NCBI RefSeq assembly: GCF_000189635.1
Contig: NW_002476226.1
Span: 372,001-436,000 of the forward strand
DNA length: 64,000 nucleotides
Direction: 5' to 3'
Source of the DNA: Tetrahymena thermophila SB210
Lineage: Eukaryota; Ciliophora; Oligohymenophorea; Hymenostomatida; Tetrahymenidae
Position numbers and translations under genes: made by a program. Positions 25,560 to 36,716 of this stretch are shown here, piece after piece. The number at the start of each line of letters is the position of its first letter. The first letter of the stretch is position 1. Below the pieces are notes generated by a model, which searched no databases, was not told the origin of the DNA, and worked only from the letters and a program-made list of their open reading frames with translations.

Positions 25560-26852
25560 TCATACTAAAATCTTTATCCTTTTTTAAAATGAGTTAAAGC
25601 ATATGTATATAATTTAAATTAAATTACTTAAAAATACAAGTATATTAACTGTTTCCTGAGTTTTCGAGCTCTAATTTTAGACCACTTGAAAGCTGGTCCA
25701 GTAAAAATCTTTAAAAATTAATAAAATAATTTAAAATTAAAGATTAGGAAACAAAAATAAAATTACTCATCAATTTAGAAATAGTAGGTCTCAATCACCT
25801 ATTCGTCTACTTTATAATAATGTCTATCAGAAAGTGAATAAACCTCACTTAAATCTCTCAGCTCATCCTCATTAGCATTCACAATTTTATTTATATTTTT
25901 AGCTACTGATATTATTTTGAGCTTATTTATTTCACAACCATCTGAATAGTCACTAATTAGGTTTTAAATACCAATAGCTCTGATCACATAATCTTCTTAA
26001 AAATCAATATGAATCTATACTTTATTCCCATTCAGTTTTATATATTATCTTTTCCTATATTAATTAATGTATTAAACCAAATTTTTAAACTGATAAATAA
26101 AATAATAATTAAATTTTACCAATCCTAATCTGATAAAATGAAATCTATGTTTTTATAAAACTCTTCTTACTCCTTTTAATAAAGAGAAATTATTATAATA
26201 TCATTATATTTTTATTTTTTTGCTTACATTGAAAAGAAAAACAGATTAAAACTTCTTTGTTTAAACTCCATAAACAAAGGTTGTGTATTGATGTTGCTTT
26301 CTTATTTTAGAATCTAATTTTAGTAAAAAAAAATAACTAAACTCATTTTTTAATTTTAAACTTACATGAAGCTATATTTCTGAGTTTTTAATCTACTTCA
26401 AAAGTATATCCTTTTTGAAGATCCGAATTTTTATCATAAAAATAATCTTATAATGCATAAATCAACTCTTCTTTTTGGCTTTAGCAATTTTAAAGTTAAT
26501 CGTTTAAAATTTAATAATAATACATATAATTTAATTGTAATCCTTTTTCTTAATTTAAATTATTTTCTAAAATAAATTAATTTTGCTTCTCATTTATGAT
26601 ATGATTCAAATTTAACTAATCATTGACTGAATCTGTAAAATTCTTGGCTTATATTTCATATGATTACCATTATCTTTCAGATTCCAAGAGGTAAATATTT
26701 AAATAGTCAGTGATTAGAATTGAAATAAAAAGCAAAGGTAATAAAAGACACCCTAAAAACCTGAACAAAAATCTTTTTATTTTATGGAGATCTTTAAAAG
26801 TCTTTTTAAATTTGGTGATATATTTATTCTTCAATTTTTTGGGTGTTTTCAT
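25560..26852 (-). CDS. Unknown single-pass membrane protein with a long polar domain
   Basis: Not recognised. Exons on the minus strand: 26366-26852, 26228-26313, 26120-26172, 25767-26054, then a last exon from about 25708 downward. Introns 26314-26365, 26173-26227 and 26055-26119 are clear; the last one (25709-25766) and the stop are not settled, and 25560 is only one candidate TGA. The protein begins with a basic stretch (MKTPKKLKNKYITKFKK), then a membrane segment (FLGCLLLPLLFISILITDYL) in a type II arrangement, then Gln/Asn-rich coiled-coil-like sequence. A conserved-looking domain follows, with TTFVYGVQTKKFQSVFLFN, SDQDWKRQYIKLNGNKV and ELRDLSEVYSLSDRHYY. No signal peptidase site seen. 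The coding nature is clear from frame-preserving splicing and composition. Confidence 0.62.
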
Positions 26853-27362
26853 TGATGATTTGTGTTTTTTAACTTTAAATTTAATTATTAAAATAAATTA
26901 TTATATTTTTTTTATAAATGAAAATAAAATTTAATATTCCATATTAAATAAGTGTGTCTCTTAAAAATTTTTAATTTTTAAAAAGTGTTTCAAATTTTAA
27001 TAAACCAATTTTGCTGTCTTTTAAGAATTTAGTTGTTGAAATATTTTCAAAATTTAAAAAAACAAAATAAATAGAAAAAATATTTTTATTTAAATTTAAA
27101 AATTTATTTTTTTCTTCTATAATTTTAATAAAATTAAAAAGATAATTTGTAATATGTTAATTGTTAATTTTTTCATGTTGTTGCTACTAAATAAATAGAT
27201 AAAATAAGGTTAAATTTATTTTTATAATTTTTTCCAAAGTATTTTAGTATAGAGTTGATTGATTGATATAAATTATTCCCAATAAAATTATTTGCTTTTT
27301 AATTAGTTAGTTTGTTTAATATTTTTATTTATTATAAGTAAAATTCTTATTTTTGCTTGCTT
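26853..27362. other. AT-rich intergenic region
   Basis: No gene. Upstream flank of the single-pass membrane protein and 3' flank of the TMEM135-like gene, both on the minus strand. Confidence 0.6.
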
Positions 27363-28251
27363 TCATCTTTTTCTATTAAAATCTAAAAGGAGGCCTTTTT
27401 CAACATTATGTGGAGGTATTCCTTTTTTAATCAATTCTAAATTTGATTTAGCTATCCAACAACCTCTAAACTTCAAATCAGCGTCATGTTCGTTAGAGAA
27501 AGCTCTCAAAAATTTGTTAAAACTAGCTGGAAGACATTCTGGCTCTTAGGCATAACAAATTGAAAAGACTAGATACATTGAGGAAAACATCAAAGTATAG
27601 TCTGTACCTCTTTTTTTGATTATATTTCTTTTATAATTAATAAAAGAATTAGAATTATTTTTGATATAGATTGACTGTATGGTGTTTAAATGTAAAATAA
27701 AATAATCCATTTTTTATAAATTATATTTACCTATTACACATAGATTTATAAATACAATCAACAGCTCTTGCAAGTAACATAACTCCCCAAATATTTCTAT
27801 TTTATTTTTGTCTAGTGGCTAAAGCTAAATAACCTCCTAAAAACCCACTTACAAATCCTTAAATATGTTTATTAACTCCCTTTCTTCTCATAAGACATAA
27901 AGAAGTCTACATCACAACATTATAAACGGCTGGAAATAAAGCAAAGCGTAAAGATTCTCCATTAAATAGTGCTTTAATGAACATTAATGGGTTTTTTATT
28001 ACTTTTTTGTACTAAAGTATTGTACTAACAATATTTAAAGTTGTCTTAGCAGCGTAACCTAATGCTAAACCTTTAAATAATTAATTAAAAATATTGTATA
28101 AGCACCCATCTTAATGAGCACAGTCTAAAGTTCTGCATGAATCCTAAATATTTAGCTTTTTTAATAGTTAAGATAACCTTAAGTATTTCTCATAAGCGTA
28201 AGGCTTTTCTTGTTTCTGTACTTCAGTATCTTGAATATTATCTTAACCCAT
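27363..28251 (-). CDS. TMEM135/PMP24-like multipass protein (Tim17 superfamily)
   Basis: Two exons on the minus strand, 27731-28251 and 27363-27609 (768 nt, 255 residues), joined over a 121-nt GT-AG intron. An N-terminal Cys/His group (DSCRTLDCAHQDGCLYN) resembles the Cys-rich start of TMEM135. It is followed by hydrophobic, glycine-containing helices: LFKGLALGYAAKTTLNI, SLRFALFPAVYNVVM, VNKHIQGFVSGFLGGYLALATR, then WGVMLLARAVDCIYKSM and RGTDYTLMF. The G-x3-G helices and the hxAxDxxY pattern fit the Tim17/Tim22/TMEM135 group, linked to mitochondrial and peroxisomal membranes. It is shorter than human TMEM135 (458 residues). The family is an inference from pattern, not a clear full-length match. 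Confidence 0.55.
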
Positions 28252-29282
28252 GTTAACTATTTTCTTTCAATTTTTAATTAGTGAATTTAATTTATAAATT
28301 TAGTAATTATTGCTCTTACTTTATAATCTATATTAATAAAGGCTAATGATTTATCTAGCCTTTTTGAGAAAAGGTAGTTATTATTCTTATTTCAAACCAT
28401 AACTCCTAAAAACTTAAACTTTATGGTACTAATGATATTGTATCATCATAATATTATCTCATATCAAAAAAATTATCAAATTTAATTTTGTTTACTATTA
28501 TTCTATTAAATTCTATTCATGAAAGTTAACTCAAATAATTTTTAGAAAATTTAAAGTTTATAATAAAATAATTTAATTTATCACTAACTAACTAAAATTA
28601 ATGCTTAATTTCATCAAGGCATTTATCTAATTTGCATAATTAATTAATTAAAAAATATTTATTTCTAAAAGTAAAATTAATCACATATATCTTAAATTAA
28701 TTATCAATTTACTTTAGATCAATTAATTATCTCTGTTCTTCTTGATAAAATATTATCTTTAAAATATTCATTCATTATGGGAATCAAACAATGATTGAAT
28801 TTATTTATGAACTACTTTAATTTATTTTTTAATATAAAAATCTACTAAATTTATTTTGCCTCAAATCAAATCAGTCAATCAATCAATCAATAAAAAGTTA
28901 TTTAGTAAGTATGTAAGTAAGTTAGTAAGTCTTCAATTTTATTTATTTTGATGAGAAAATTAATAAATTAAGTTCATGTAATTCAAAAATCAAAGATTGT
29001 TTTCTATAAACGAAATTTAGGTATTTTAAAAAACAACACTTCATCTTTTTTACTATTAATTAATTAATTAATTAATTTTTTATTTTATTTTGTTTATTAA
29101 ATTTATTAAGAAACCATATGGAAACATAAGCTATTTCTTTTAATAGAGATATAGTAATTTATTTATTTATTTTTTTTTTTAAATTATATATTCAATCATT
29201 TATTTAATTTTTGTCTTGTAATATTTTAGAGATTTTATTATCATTTGCTTCATGATGTATATATAACATTTTCGCTATTGAA
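28252..29282. other. AT-rich intergenic region with simple repeats
   Basis: No coding frame. Contains AATC tandem repeats near 28867-28892, a GTAA-type run near 28906-28930 and a TTAA run near 29058-29080. Both flanking genes are on the minus strand. Confidence 0.6.
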
Positions 29283-30269
29283 TCAGGCAAATACTTAGAA
29301 GGCTTTGTCACAAATTCCAGCTGTATTTTGAATCATCCCGTCTTTTACTTAACCAGAAAGTCTTACATACCCTTATTCTCCAAAGTTACTTCCAAGTGAA
29401 GTTTTTATTTTGTAGTATCCTTATTCATAGTTGTATTCTACAAGCAGACCACCAACACTTCTAGAAGAATAATTTGTATTAAGAATTCCTCCTTCGTAGA
29501 ATTGCAAATCAGTTCCATCTATTGCAATTATTACAGGTCCATTTTCAAGGGCTGATAAAAGATCTTTGCAATTATTTATTTGCATATATCTAGAGATCGA
29601 ATAAGGTTACTTTACTTAAAATTTACATTTTTTTTATTTGTAAGCTCTATAAGGATTAGTAAGTTAAGAGGTTAAGCCTTAATTTAAAATATACTATATT
29701 GCCTTTTCTCTGTCACCTCCATTGCAGTCTTAATTTGATTAATCACAATCAAGTAAATTTTATTCAGAAACATCAGGAATCTTTCCGTTTTTCAAAAAGA
29801 GAGCACTTTCAACACCAGCTACAGCTGCAAAGGCCCAACTGCTCTAGCACATGCCTTGAGTTTTAACATTTGAAACAGCATTCTTTGAAATCCAATCAAT
29901 CGAATTTACAGGTTCATTAACCTATTATAATAATTAAAAGTTATCTGGTTCTTACTCTACAACACCAAAGCTCATTTAAGCAAATTCTTCTTTAGTAAGG
30001 TGAGTATATTAAGTAATGCTTAAGCCAGGTCTGCTTAAGATATAGACAAGATTCTTTGTAAAAATTTAGAATCTGCGCTTTTCTTCTTCTTCTCCAGAAT
30101 CATCAAAGTGTATTTTATAAGTCTTTTAGTATTTTTCCCATTCCTACTAGAAATCAACTTCATTATCCTCCAATTCAAGTAAGAACTTATTTGTGTTAGT
30201 GTGATATATCATATTAATTGATATCACAGTGCAGAAAACCAAAGCAAAAAGTGCAATAATTTTGTTCAT
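29283..30269 (-). CDS. Papain-family (C1A) protein with all active-site residues lost
   Basis: Single exon, 987 nt, 328 residues. A signal peptide (MNKIIALFALVFCTVISINM) is followed by an I29-type inhibitor propeptide (EWEKYQKTYKIHF, then RRFQIFTKNL) and a C1A fold. The fold shows VNSIDWISKNAV, QGMCQSSWAFAA, VSEQNLLDCD, CNGGD and ENGPVIIAIDG. The normal C-G-S-C-W motif reads C-Q-S-S-W, so the nucleophile Cys is Ser (codon 29838-29840). Where N-H-A-V-x-x-V-G-Y is expected there is S-V-G-G-L-L-V-E-Y, so the catalytic His is gone. K-N-S-W-G is K-T-S-L-G, so the catalytic Asn is gone. The oxyanion Gln and the structural Cys pairs remain. The open frame is intact, so this is a pseudoenzyme rather than a pseudogene. 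Likely secreted or lysosomal. Confidence 0.93.
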
Positions 30270-30948
30270 ATTAGAGCTTTTTTAATTATTTTTGTTAAAA
30301 CTTTTAATCTCTTAATAACAATTTTAGTTATGAAAGTATTTATTTTATAAACAAAAACACAATCTAATTAGATTAACCAAATCAAACCAAATCAAAAAAA
30401 TATAAAATATCTATATTAGAAACTAAATTTCAATTGAATAATATAAACTCATTCATTATAAGGCTTCTATTAGTAATTTAAGACTATACTTACACTATTT
30501 TTTTAGTTTAAAGAAATATTTAGTCTATCAAAACAACAATTAAACTACAATTAGATAATTTTATTTATTTTGTCCAATAATAAATAAATTTTATTTCATT
30601 TTTTTGGAAAAGGCCAAATTTATTTAATTCTAATTTAAAAAAAAAATAATTTATCTCATTTCAATTTTAAAATAAATCCATAAAAAAATTCATCTATATA
30701 AAATATTTTAAATTAAAAAAATGCAATGGTGAGTTTTAAAATAGCTATTTATTTTATATTAAAGTAAAGTAAAGCAAGTGCTTCATATATATTACTTTGT
30801 TTTGTTATTTAGCTTTTTAAGTTGGTTTTAATACTTTTATTTGGTTTTTATATTTCTTATTTCAAATTTGAATTTTTTTAATTTCTTACTTGATTTTAAT
30901 ATTTTTAGTATCTTTTTAATCTTTTTGTTTATTTATTTTTTTATTCTT
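30270..30948. other. AT-rich flank with pyrimidine-rich tract
   Basis: Upstream of the papain-like gene. From about 30830 the plus strand is almost pure T with few C and G, which makes artificial Phe-rich frames. No ATG-started gene is supported. Confidence 0.5.
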
Positions 30949-31278
30949 AAAATTTATTTATTTTTTTCTTTTTTCTTTTTTCTTTTTTATTTTTCCAAAG
31001 ATCTCAAAAATTTTTTAAAAATTTTAAAAATAGCACAGGATCACATCGCATCTAAGAAGGACAGCTCAAGCATCTGTTCAAAAATCTAATTTCAAAAAAT
31101 ACTTTTTATATATTTCAGTGACTAAAAGAGAATTTTCCAATTAAGGAGGTTATTGTATACGTATAGTCCGATTAATAATAATTTTATGCAAGAAGAGGCA
31201 CAGAGTACCCTTAGTCCGATACATAAGACCTTCCTGCATAAATTTTGGCTAGCATTTTAAAAACTTACTTGATATTTG
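30949..31278 (+). CDS. Possible coding fragment of unknown function
   Basis: Frame open to TGA 31276-31278 when TAA/TAG are Gln. The upstream part is a T-rich, Phe-only stretch and has no in-frame ATG. From about 31030 the composition changes and reads like protein: AQDHIASKKDSSSICSK, then RIFQLRRLLYTYSPINNN, EEAQSTLSPIHKTFLHKF and FWLAFQNLLDI. Base composition is clearly less AT-rich than its surroundings. The other strand is also open across this stretch, so strand and even coding status are uncertain. It could be one exon of a gene whose other exons I cannot see, a relic, or a structured RNA. Confidence 0.3.
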
Positions 31279-33051
31279 AGATTTATAATTATTGAAATTC
31301 TCATCAAGTGGCTAGAATATTCGATGTGGAGCATTTGCAATCAAAGTTGATCACAATTAATAAATCAATGATAAAATTAAATTTTAAATAAATAAATGAA
31401 TAAGCTCACCTTCTTACCTTGGCGATTAGATGATTTTATAGCAAATAGTAGCATTAGATGTTGTTGTAGTAGTAGTTTTGTTGTTGTTTAAAGCATTTGG
31501 TTATTATTACGAAGAATATAGTTTTCTTCGGAATTTTTCTAACTTTAAAAAAGTTTAGAAAAATTAAAAATTATATGAAAGATTGAATTGAAAAAACAAA
31601 TTTATATCTGAATTTTTCAAATCAAATTCAAAATTCAAAAAAGTAATTTAATTAAATGAATGTAAATAAAAATCAAAGCATTTAAAGAGTTATAAAAAAT
31701 TATATTTTAAATAAATAAATTTATTGTTTTAATAAAAAAAGAGATAATAAAATAATTAATTTTTATTATTAATTTTAAGCAAGAAATATTTTAGATTAAA
31801 TTATTTTAATATATTTATTTGTATTAATTTTTCAATTTTAATTTATCAAATAAAATATAATTTTATTTTAGTAAAAAATCAACTATTTAAGCTAATTTGA
31901 TATTAAAATAAGAAATTTATTTAAAAATTATAAATATAAAAATCTTTTTAAAAACATTAATTTTTTTTGACAATGTATATTAAAAATTCCTTGTAAATAA
32001 TTCCAAATTATTTATATTTAGAAGATATTTTCTTAATTAATTGTATTTATTTTACTTTTTGTTTTAAGGATCAATTGTTGTTTAATTTATCTTTTACAAA
32101 GGAAAAAAATGTAATTAATTTATTAAAATAAAAATATAAAAAATTTAAAAATAATCTGATCTAATAATCAAGAAGAAAAAAAATAATCAAGTTTTTAAAT
32201 AACACTAAGATATTTAGATAGCGAATTAGTACTTAGATTATATTTTTCAACTATTCTTAAATAAAAAAATCATTTTGATTTAGGCCAAGCATCCCCAGCA
32301 GGATGCTAAGAATAGGATATAGTCTATACTGATTTAATACCTTCTATCTAAACATATACCTCCATAGTTTTTATAAATAAAAATTCTTAATTATTAGAAT
32401 AAGATTTAAAATCAGAAATTAAGAAAGATAAGTTCACTTAATTGTCTGTATGGAATTATCAAAAACTTTATTCTTTTATCCAACTCTGTATCTCTCTGAT
32501 TGAGATTATTGCATTTTTTTTTTTGATATATAATTAGTATTTTTTTATAGGAAAAAGAAGAAGAAATATTCAAGACTCGCAATCGATTCTCGCAGCAGGC
32601 AATAAAAAAGATAATTAAAAAAGAAAAAAAAGAAAATTAAAAAAGATAATAAGAAAATAAAAAATAAAAAAGAACTAAATAATCAAACAAGCAAAGAAGA
32701 AAAAACAAAAGCGATAAATAAAAATTAATAATAAAATAAAAACACAAAAATGAAATAATTAATTAATACATACATACACAGATAAAATTAAAAATTGATA
32801 ATTAAGCTAATTATTTTTTATTTCCAACCACAAATTTTTAAAAATAAATAAAATTTTTTATAAAGCACTTCTCAATTTCTGAATGAATATTTTTTTTTTT
32901 TTTTTTTTTTTGAATAAATAGTAATTTGTTTTAAATTTAAATTTATTTTAAACTTTTGTGATTAAAGTAAAAAACATTTTAACATAAAATTTATAAAGAT
33001 ATTTACAAAGTTAAAAATTAATTAAATATTTTTCAAATAAGAATTAAGGTT
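31279..33051. other. Gene-poor AT-rich region
   Basis: Mostly A/T runs. Short less-AT islands lie at 31285-31350, 31405-31530 and 32283-32350; the last holds a perfect 6-bp hairpin, GCATCC/GGATGC (32289-32306). A Lys/Arg-coding A-rich tract at 32550-32740 and a 20-nt T run near 32890 follow. No gene is supported. Confidence 0.5.
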
Positions 33052-34049
33052 TCAATTTAAATCTTCTTCTGTGAGTTTTATGTTGATAATTGGCTTCTAA
33101 AGCTAAGGATATTCATTCATAATTTTTTATAGTTACTCTAAGTTAAGCTTACCTGCTACTTTAGGCTGGCTGAAGCGTTTTGAATTTTTAGAAGCAAAAG
33201 GAACAAAGTTTTTTTCCTTTTTTTATAAGATTTTATCAACTGGCTCTCTGCTCTAATTTATATTTAAGCATTAAAATAATATTATTTTGCAATTGATTAT
33301 AAAATATTTTTTTAATTACAATAACTTCTGCAACTTCATCATATATTACTTCTGTTTTTACCCTTCTTTATGGGGATGATGCTTATTATTTAGCCTAGCT
33401 ATTTTTTGATTAAAGCTCTATAACCTATTCAAATTAAAATACTTTCAGATATCTAATAACTTTGATTGTTATTTATAGCTTTTTCAATAAAAAATTAAAT
33501 TACATTTTTTTCTAAAAGATTAACCTTAGTTAATAGGTAATCTACTAGAGGATTACCATTACTATCTACAGCTTTACTTTCACCTTATGTTTACACATTT
33601 TCTTCATTATTTTACATATTAGTGTTAAATAGTATACCTTATTAAGTACTATGTTGATTTTGTGATTTTTATTTCATGTCTACTGAATTTGAGTTTGGAA
33701 CACTTCCTTTAAAATTATTTTTTTGGTTATTATTTAAATTATTAGCAATACTAATGAATTAATTTTTCTAACTCTATAGGTTATTCAACTAATAATTATT
33801 ATATGTGGCTTAATTGAATGGTTATTATTAGAATTATTGTTATTACCCATAATTATCTCTTGATTCAAAGTTGTTTATATCAGATTTTTAGTTATTATTT
33901 CCTTGATTTGTGAAAGTATTGCCAAAATTAGCTCTATTTGATTGATTATTTGTAGCTTAGCGTGGCTCCTATGAATTTGATGTATTTGAATTTGTGTTTT
34001 GCTATTAGCTCCTTAATCTAAAAAGAATTTCGTGAGGATTAAATGACAT
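33052..34049 (-). CDS. Unknown Asn/Gln-rich protein, 301 residues
   Basis: Not recognised. Minus-strand exons 33443-34049, 33320-33417 and 33052-33252 (906 nt). The second intron (33253-33319, 67 nt) is ordinary; the first would be only 25 nt (33418-33442) but restores frame exactly. The N-terminal two thirds are Asn/Gln-rich and disordered (starts MSFNPHEILFRLRSQQQN). The C-terminal third is compact and charged: VKTEVIYDEVAEVI, then SREPVDKILQKKEKNF and LNLEQLQKIMNEYPQL, ending NIKLTEEDLN. No membrane segment. This arrangement suggests a disordered tether with a short helical binding module, but no function can be assigned. Confidence 0.62.
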
Positions 34050-34160
34050 TTGTGGAATATTTATATTTGATTAAGATTACCAAAAATAACAAAATTTATA
34101 TTTTTAATATTCACAAATAATTGAATTTTTGATATTGAAATAATTAGATTACAAGGGATT

Positions 34161-34478
34161 TCAGATAGCTAATTATTTTTTTATTATTAAATTGCCTTAA
34201 ATTTTTTTTCTGTTAATTACAGTAAAAATTTCTAATTTGAATGAATTTTAAATATGATAGATGCTCATTTATTTTTTTTTCTTAAATTTTTTAATATTAG
34301 AATAATAATTTAGCAAAATTTTTAAATGATGAATTGCTACTTTTGAAATATTTATCAAATAGAAGAAGTCTTTTACACCAATAAACATTTTACCAATGTA
34401 ATCAATTTTTAATATTTCAAGAGAGTTATTTATTAATTTATATGTATAACCAAAATAATGATTAATTTCATCTATCAA
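34161..34478 (-). CDS. Doubtful small ORF, 105 residues
   Basis: Frame from ATG 34476-34478 to TGA 34161-34163. It reads MIDEINHYFGYTYKLINN and then a Leu/Ile/Lys-rich helical sequence containing FKKKKQMS. Composition is as AT-rich as the surroundings and I recognise no family. It lies between the starts of two divergent genes. It may be chance, or part of a gene with an upstream exon near 34600. Confidence 0.25.
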
Positions 34479-34715
34479 ATAAGTTTTGTTGATTAAATTT
34501 AAGCGAAATACTAATGAGGTTTATTTTTAATGGCAAAAATATTATATTAACTTTTGAAATAAGCTATTGAATATTACAATTAACCTATAAATTTAAATTA
34601 TAAGAATATCTTCAGGTTAAAAAATATTAGTGAATTATTAATCATCTATTAGTAGTTGTTATTATTATTTTATCAAAAAAAAAAATTATAAAAAATAACT
34701 TTCATTTAAAACTAG

Positions 34716-36716
34716 ATGAATGCTCCAAGGTACATTTAAAAAAGTATAGTTAACTAGCATTAACAAAATTATGAATATAAGAATCATGTTAAAAGGCTAC
34801 AAGAAATAAAAACTAAAAGATCTAAAACTCTTTCCAGCAACACTTCGAGTTCCTTAGACTTGAAGTCTAAACAGTAAATGAGATTTCTAAAATAATAAAT
34901 TGATAAATTAAACGTGATAAATAAAGAAAATGAAGCTTTGCTTGGAAGATTAGTTAATATCAACAATGGAAAGCTAAAAAGGTTTGTTAATAGTGATTAA
35001 GTTGAGGATTCTATGTTTAAATTTATATAGAAAAAAGCAGATGTAAGTGAAATACAACGTAAAATTTAAGAAGAAAAGTTGAAAGAAGAGAATACTTAGA
35101 TAGTTAGAAGATTAATTGAGCGTATTTAAAAAAATGAATAGTTGAGTAAAGAATAAAGACAAAGAGCTATATCAGAATATCTCAAGCAGCGTAAATTAAT
35201 GTAGAAATATAGTAATTACTAAGCTGAACCATCTAAAATGAATATCAGTTCTAACGAAAATAATATTTCAACAGAACATAATGAAAATAGTCGTTATATA
35301 CGTAGCAATAACTTGCCTAGTTAAGAAAGAGATTAAAACAATAGCCCAGGAGCCCATAGTGGTGAATTAAAGTTACCACCTTTGTAAGAATAAAAGAATA
35401 TACTAGTAAGTGAAAATGATATATCCTAGCGCTCATAAAGCAGTAAGCTTGTATCAAAAGGAACACATAAAAATAGTATAACACATGGAATTAATTCAAA
35501 TAATATAAGTTTGAATTCAGGAAGTGGGAATAAATATAATTATCAAGTCAAGGGCAATACTGAAATAAATAATGGAAGTCACAATTATAGTAATGTTAGT
35601 TCAAATTAAATAAATAGGAAGAATACTAGCAATTCAAGTTAAAAGTACGAATATAGTGAGTAAAATTCTGCCATGTATCAATATGAAAATCACAATATGA
35701 TTAATTAAATTGAAAATTTAAAAAGCAATACATCTTAAAAAGGAAAATCTAAAGAGAAAAAGCTACTTAACAACATCCTATAAGAATGCTATACTAAATC
35801 AGATCAGTAAAAATCTTCTCGTTCTATGGATTAGTCAAAAGTAGTCAGTGTAAAGAATTAAGATGGAAATACTTCTAAAGTAATATAAACAAATGAATCT
35901 TCAGAGAATATGAATTTTTAAAAAATCAGAAGTGAAAATACTTCTTCAAAAAATAATACTTCAATAAATACATTATAAGACATTGAGCCTAAAAAATCTT
36001 AAACAGATAATACTAATTCTGTAAAAATTGGTAAAATATTAAACACTAACCAAAATAAAAATGTAAAACTTCAGAATACAATATAATAAAATCAAAAAAA
36101 TATAAAGGACTAAAACAACTTAAGTTTAGCTTCAATTTAAAACAAAAGCAAAGCAAATCAGAGTAAAAATACAACACTACAACAATCAAATTCTAGTAAG
36201 CAACATAAAATACCAATAAATAAACTAAGATGCTCAAGTGAAAAAATAGATTTGGGATCTAATTAAAAAGTTTATAAAGACAAAAGAAGAATTTCTACAA
36301 CAGCAGCTAATAATAATGATGACGATGATAGATATGATGATGAGCCTGAAAAAATAAATATAAAACAAAATCAAAAAAAACCAATAATATAGGATGAAAA
36401 AACAATCTATTAAAAAAGAAATAGTGCTTAAGTTGTAGAAAACGAAGATATACCTTAAAGCTATACTCCCTAGAAGCAAAGCTATAATGAAGAAGACTAC
36501 CATTAAGAATATGAAATAGAAGAAGATGAATGCATTTAAGAAGATAAAAGTTCGTAAAATAAAAAATAACAATAATAAAAACCTTTAGATTCTTATAACT
36601 TTTATGACAAAGATTAATAGAAGACATAAAATGTAACTAAATCTCAAAATCGTTATTAAAATTAAAGCTAGTAAATTGAAGATGATTAAATAATAGATGA
36701 AGATTTTAATTTATGA
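34716..36716 (+). CDS. CFAP97-domain-like ciliary protein, 666 residues
   Basis: Single exon from ATG 34716 to TGA 36714-36716. The first ~95 residues look like the CFAP97/Hemingway domain: a short N-terminus with YEYKNHVKRLQEIKTK, a Ser-rich spacer, then LKQQIDKLNVINKENEALL and GRLVNIN, matching the family pattern of a helix ending I-x-R-x-N-x-x-L-L-x-(K/R)-(I/L)-x-x-I. The next ~80 residues form a charged coiled-coil (EEKLKEENTQIVRRLIERIQ). The rest is a long Asn/Ser/Gln-rich disordered tail with an acidic stretch (NNDDDDRYDDEPEKI). CFAP97 proteins are linked to axoneme assembly and stability, which fits a ciliate. Domain call is by pattern. Confidence 0.65.

Noticed and set aside
28860..29082. 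Simple repeats as a CRISPR-like or telomeric array
   Set aside because: Short AATC, GTAA and TTAA microsatellites without spacer structure and without the ciliate telomere repeat.
30841..31029. Multi-TM Phe-rich protein
   Set aside because: The frame has no ATG and reflects an almost pure T tract.
32550..32745. Lys/Arg-rich protein frame
   Set aside because: A-rich low-complexity DNA; no start, no family, and no supporting exon.
36234..36627. Two overlapping minus-strand frames of about 110 codons
   Set aside because: They are antisense shadows of the CFAP97-like gene; composition is that of reversed Asn/Asp/Lys codons.
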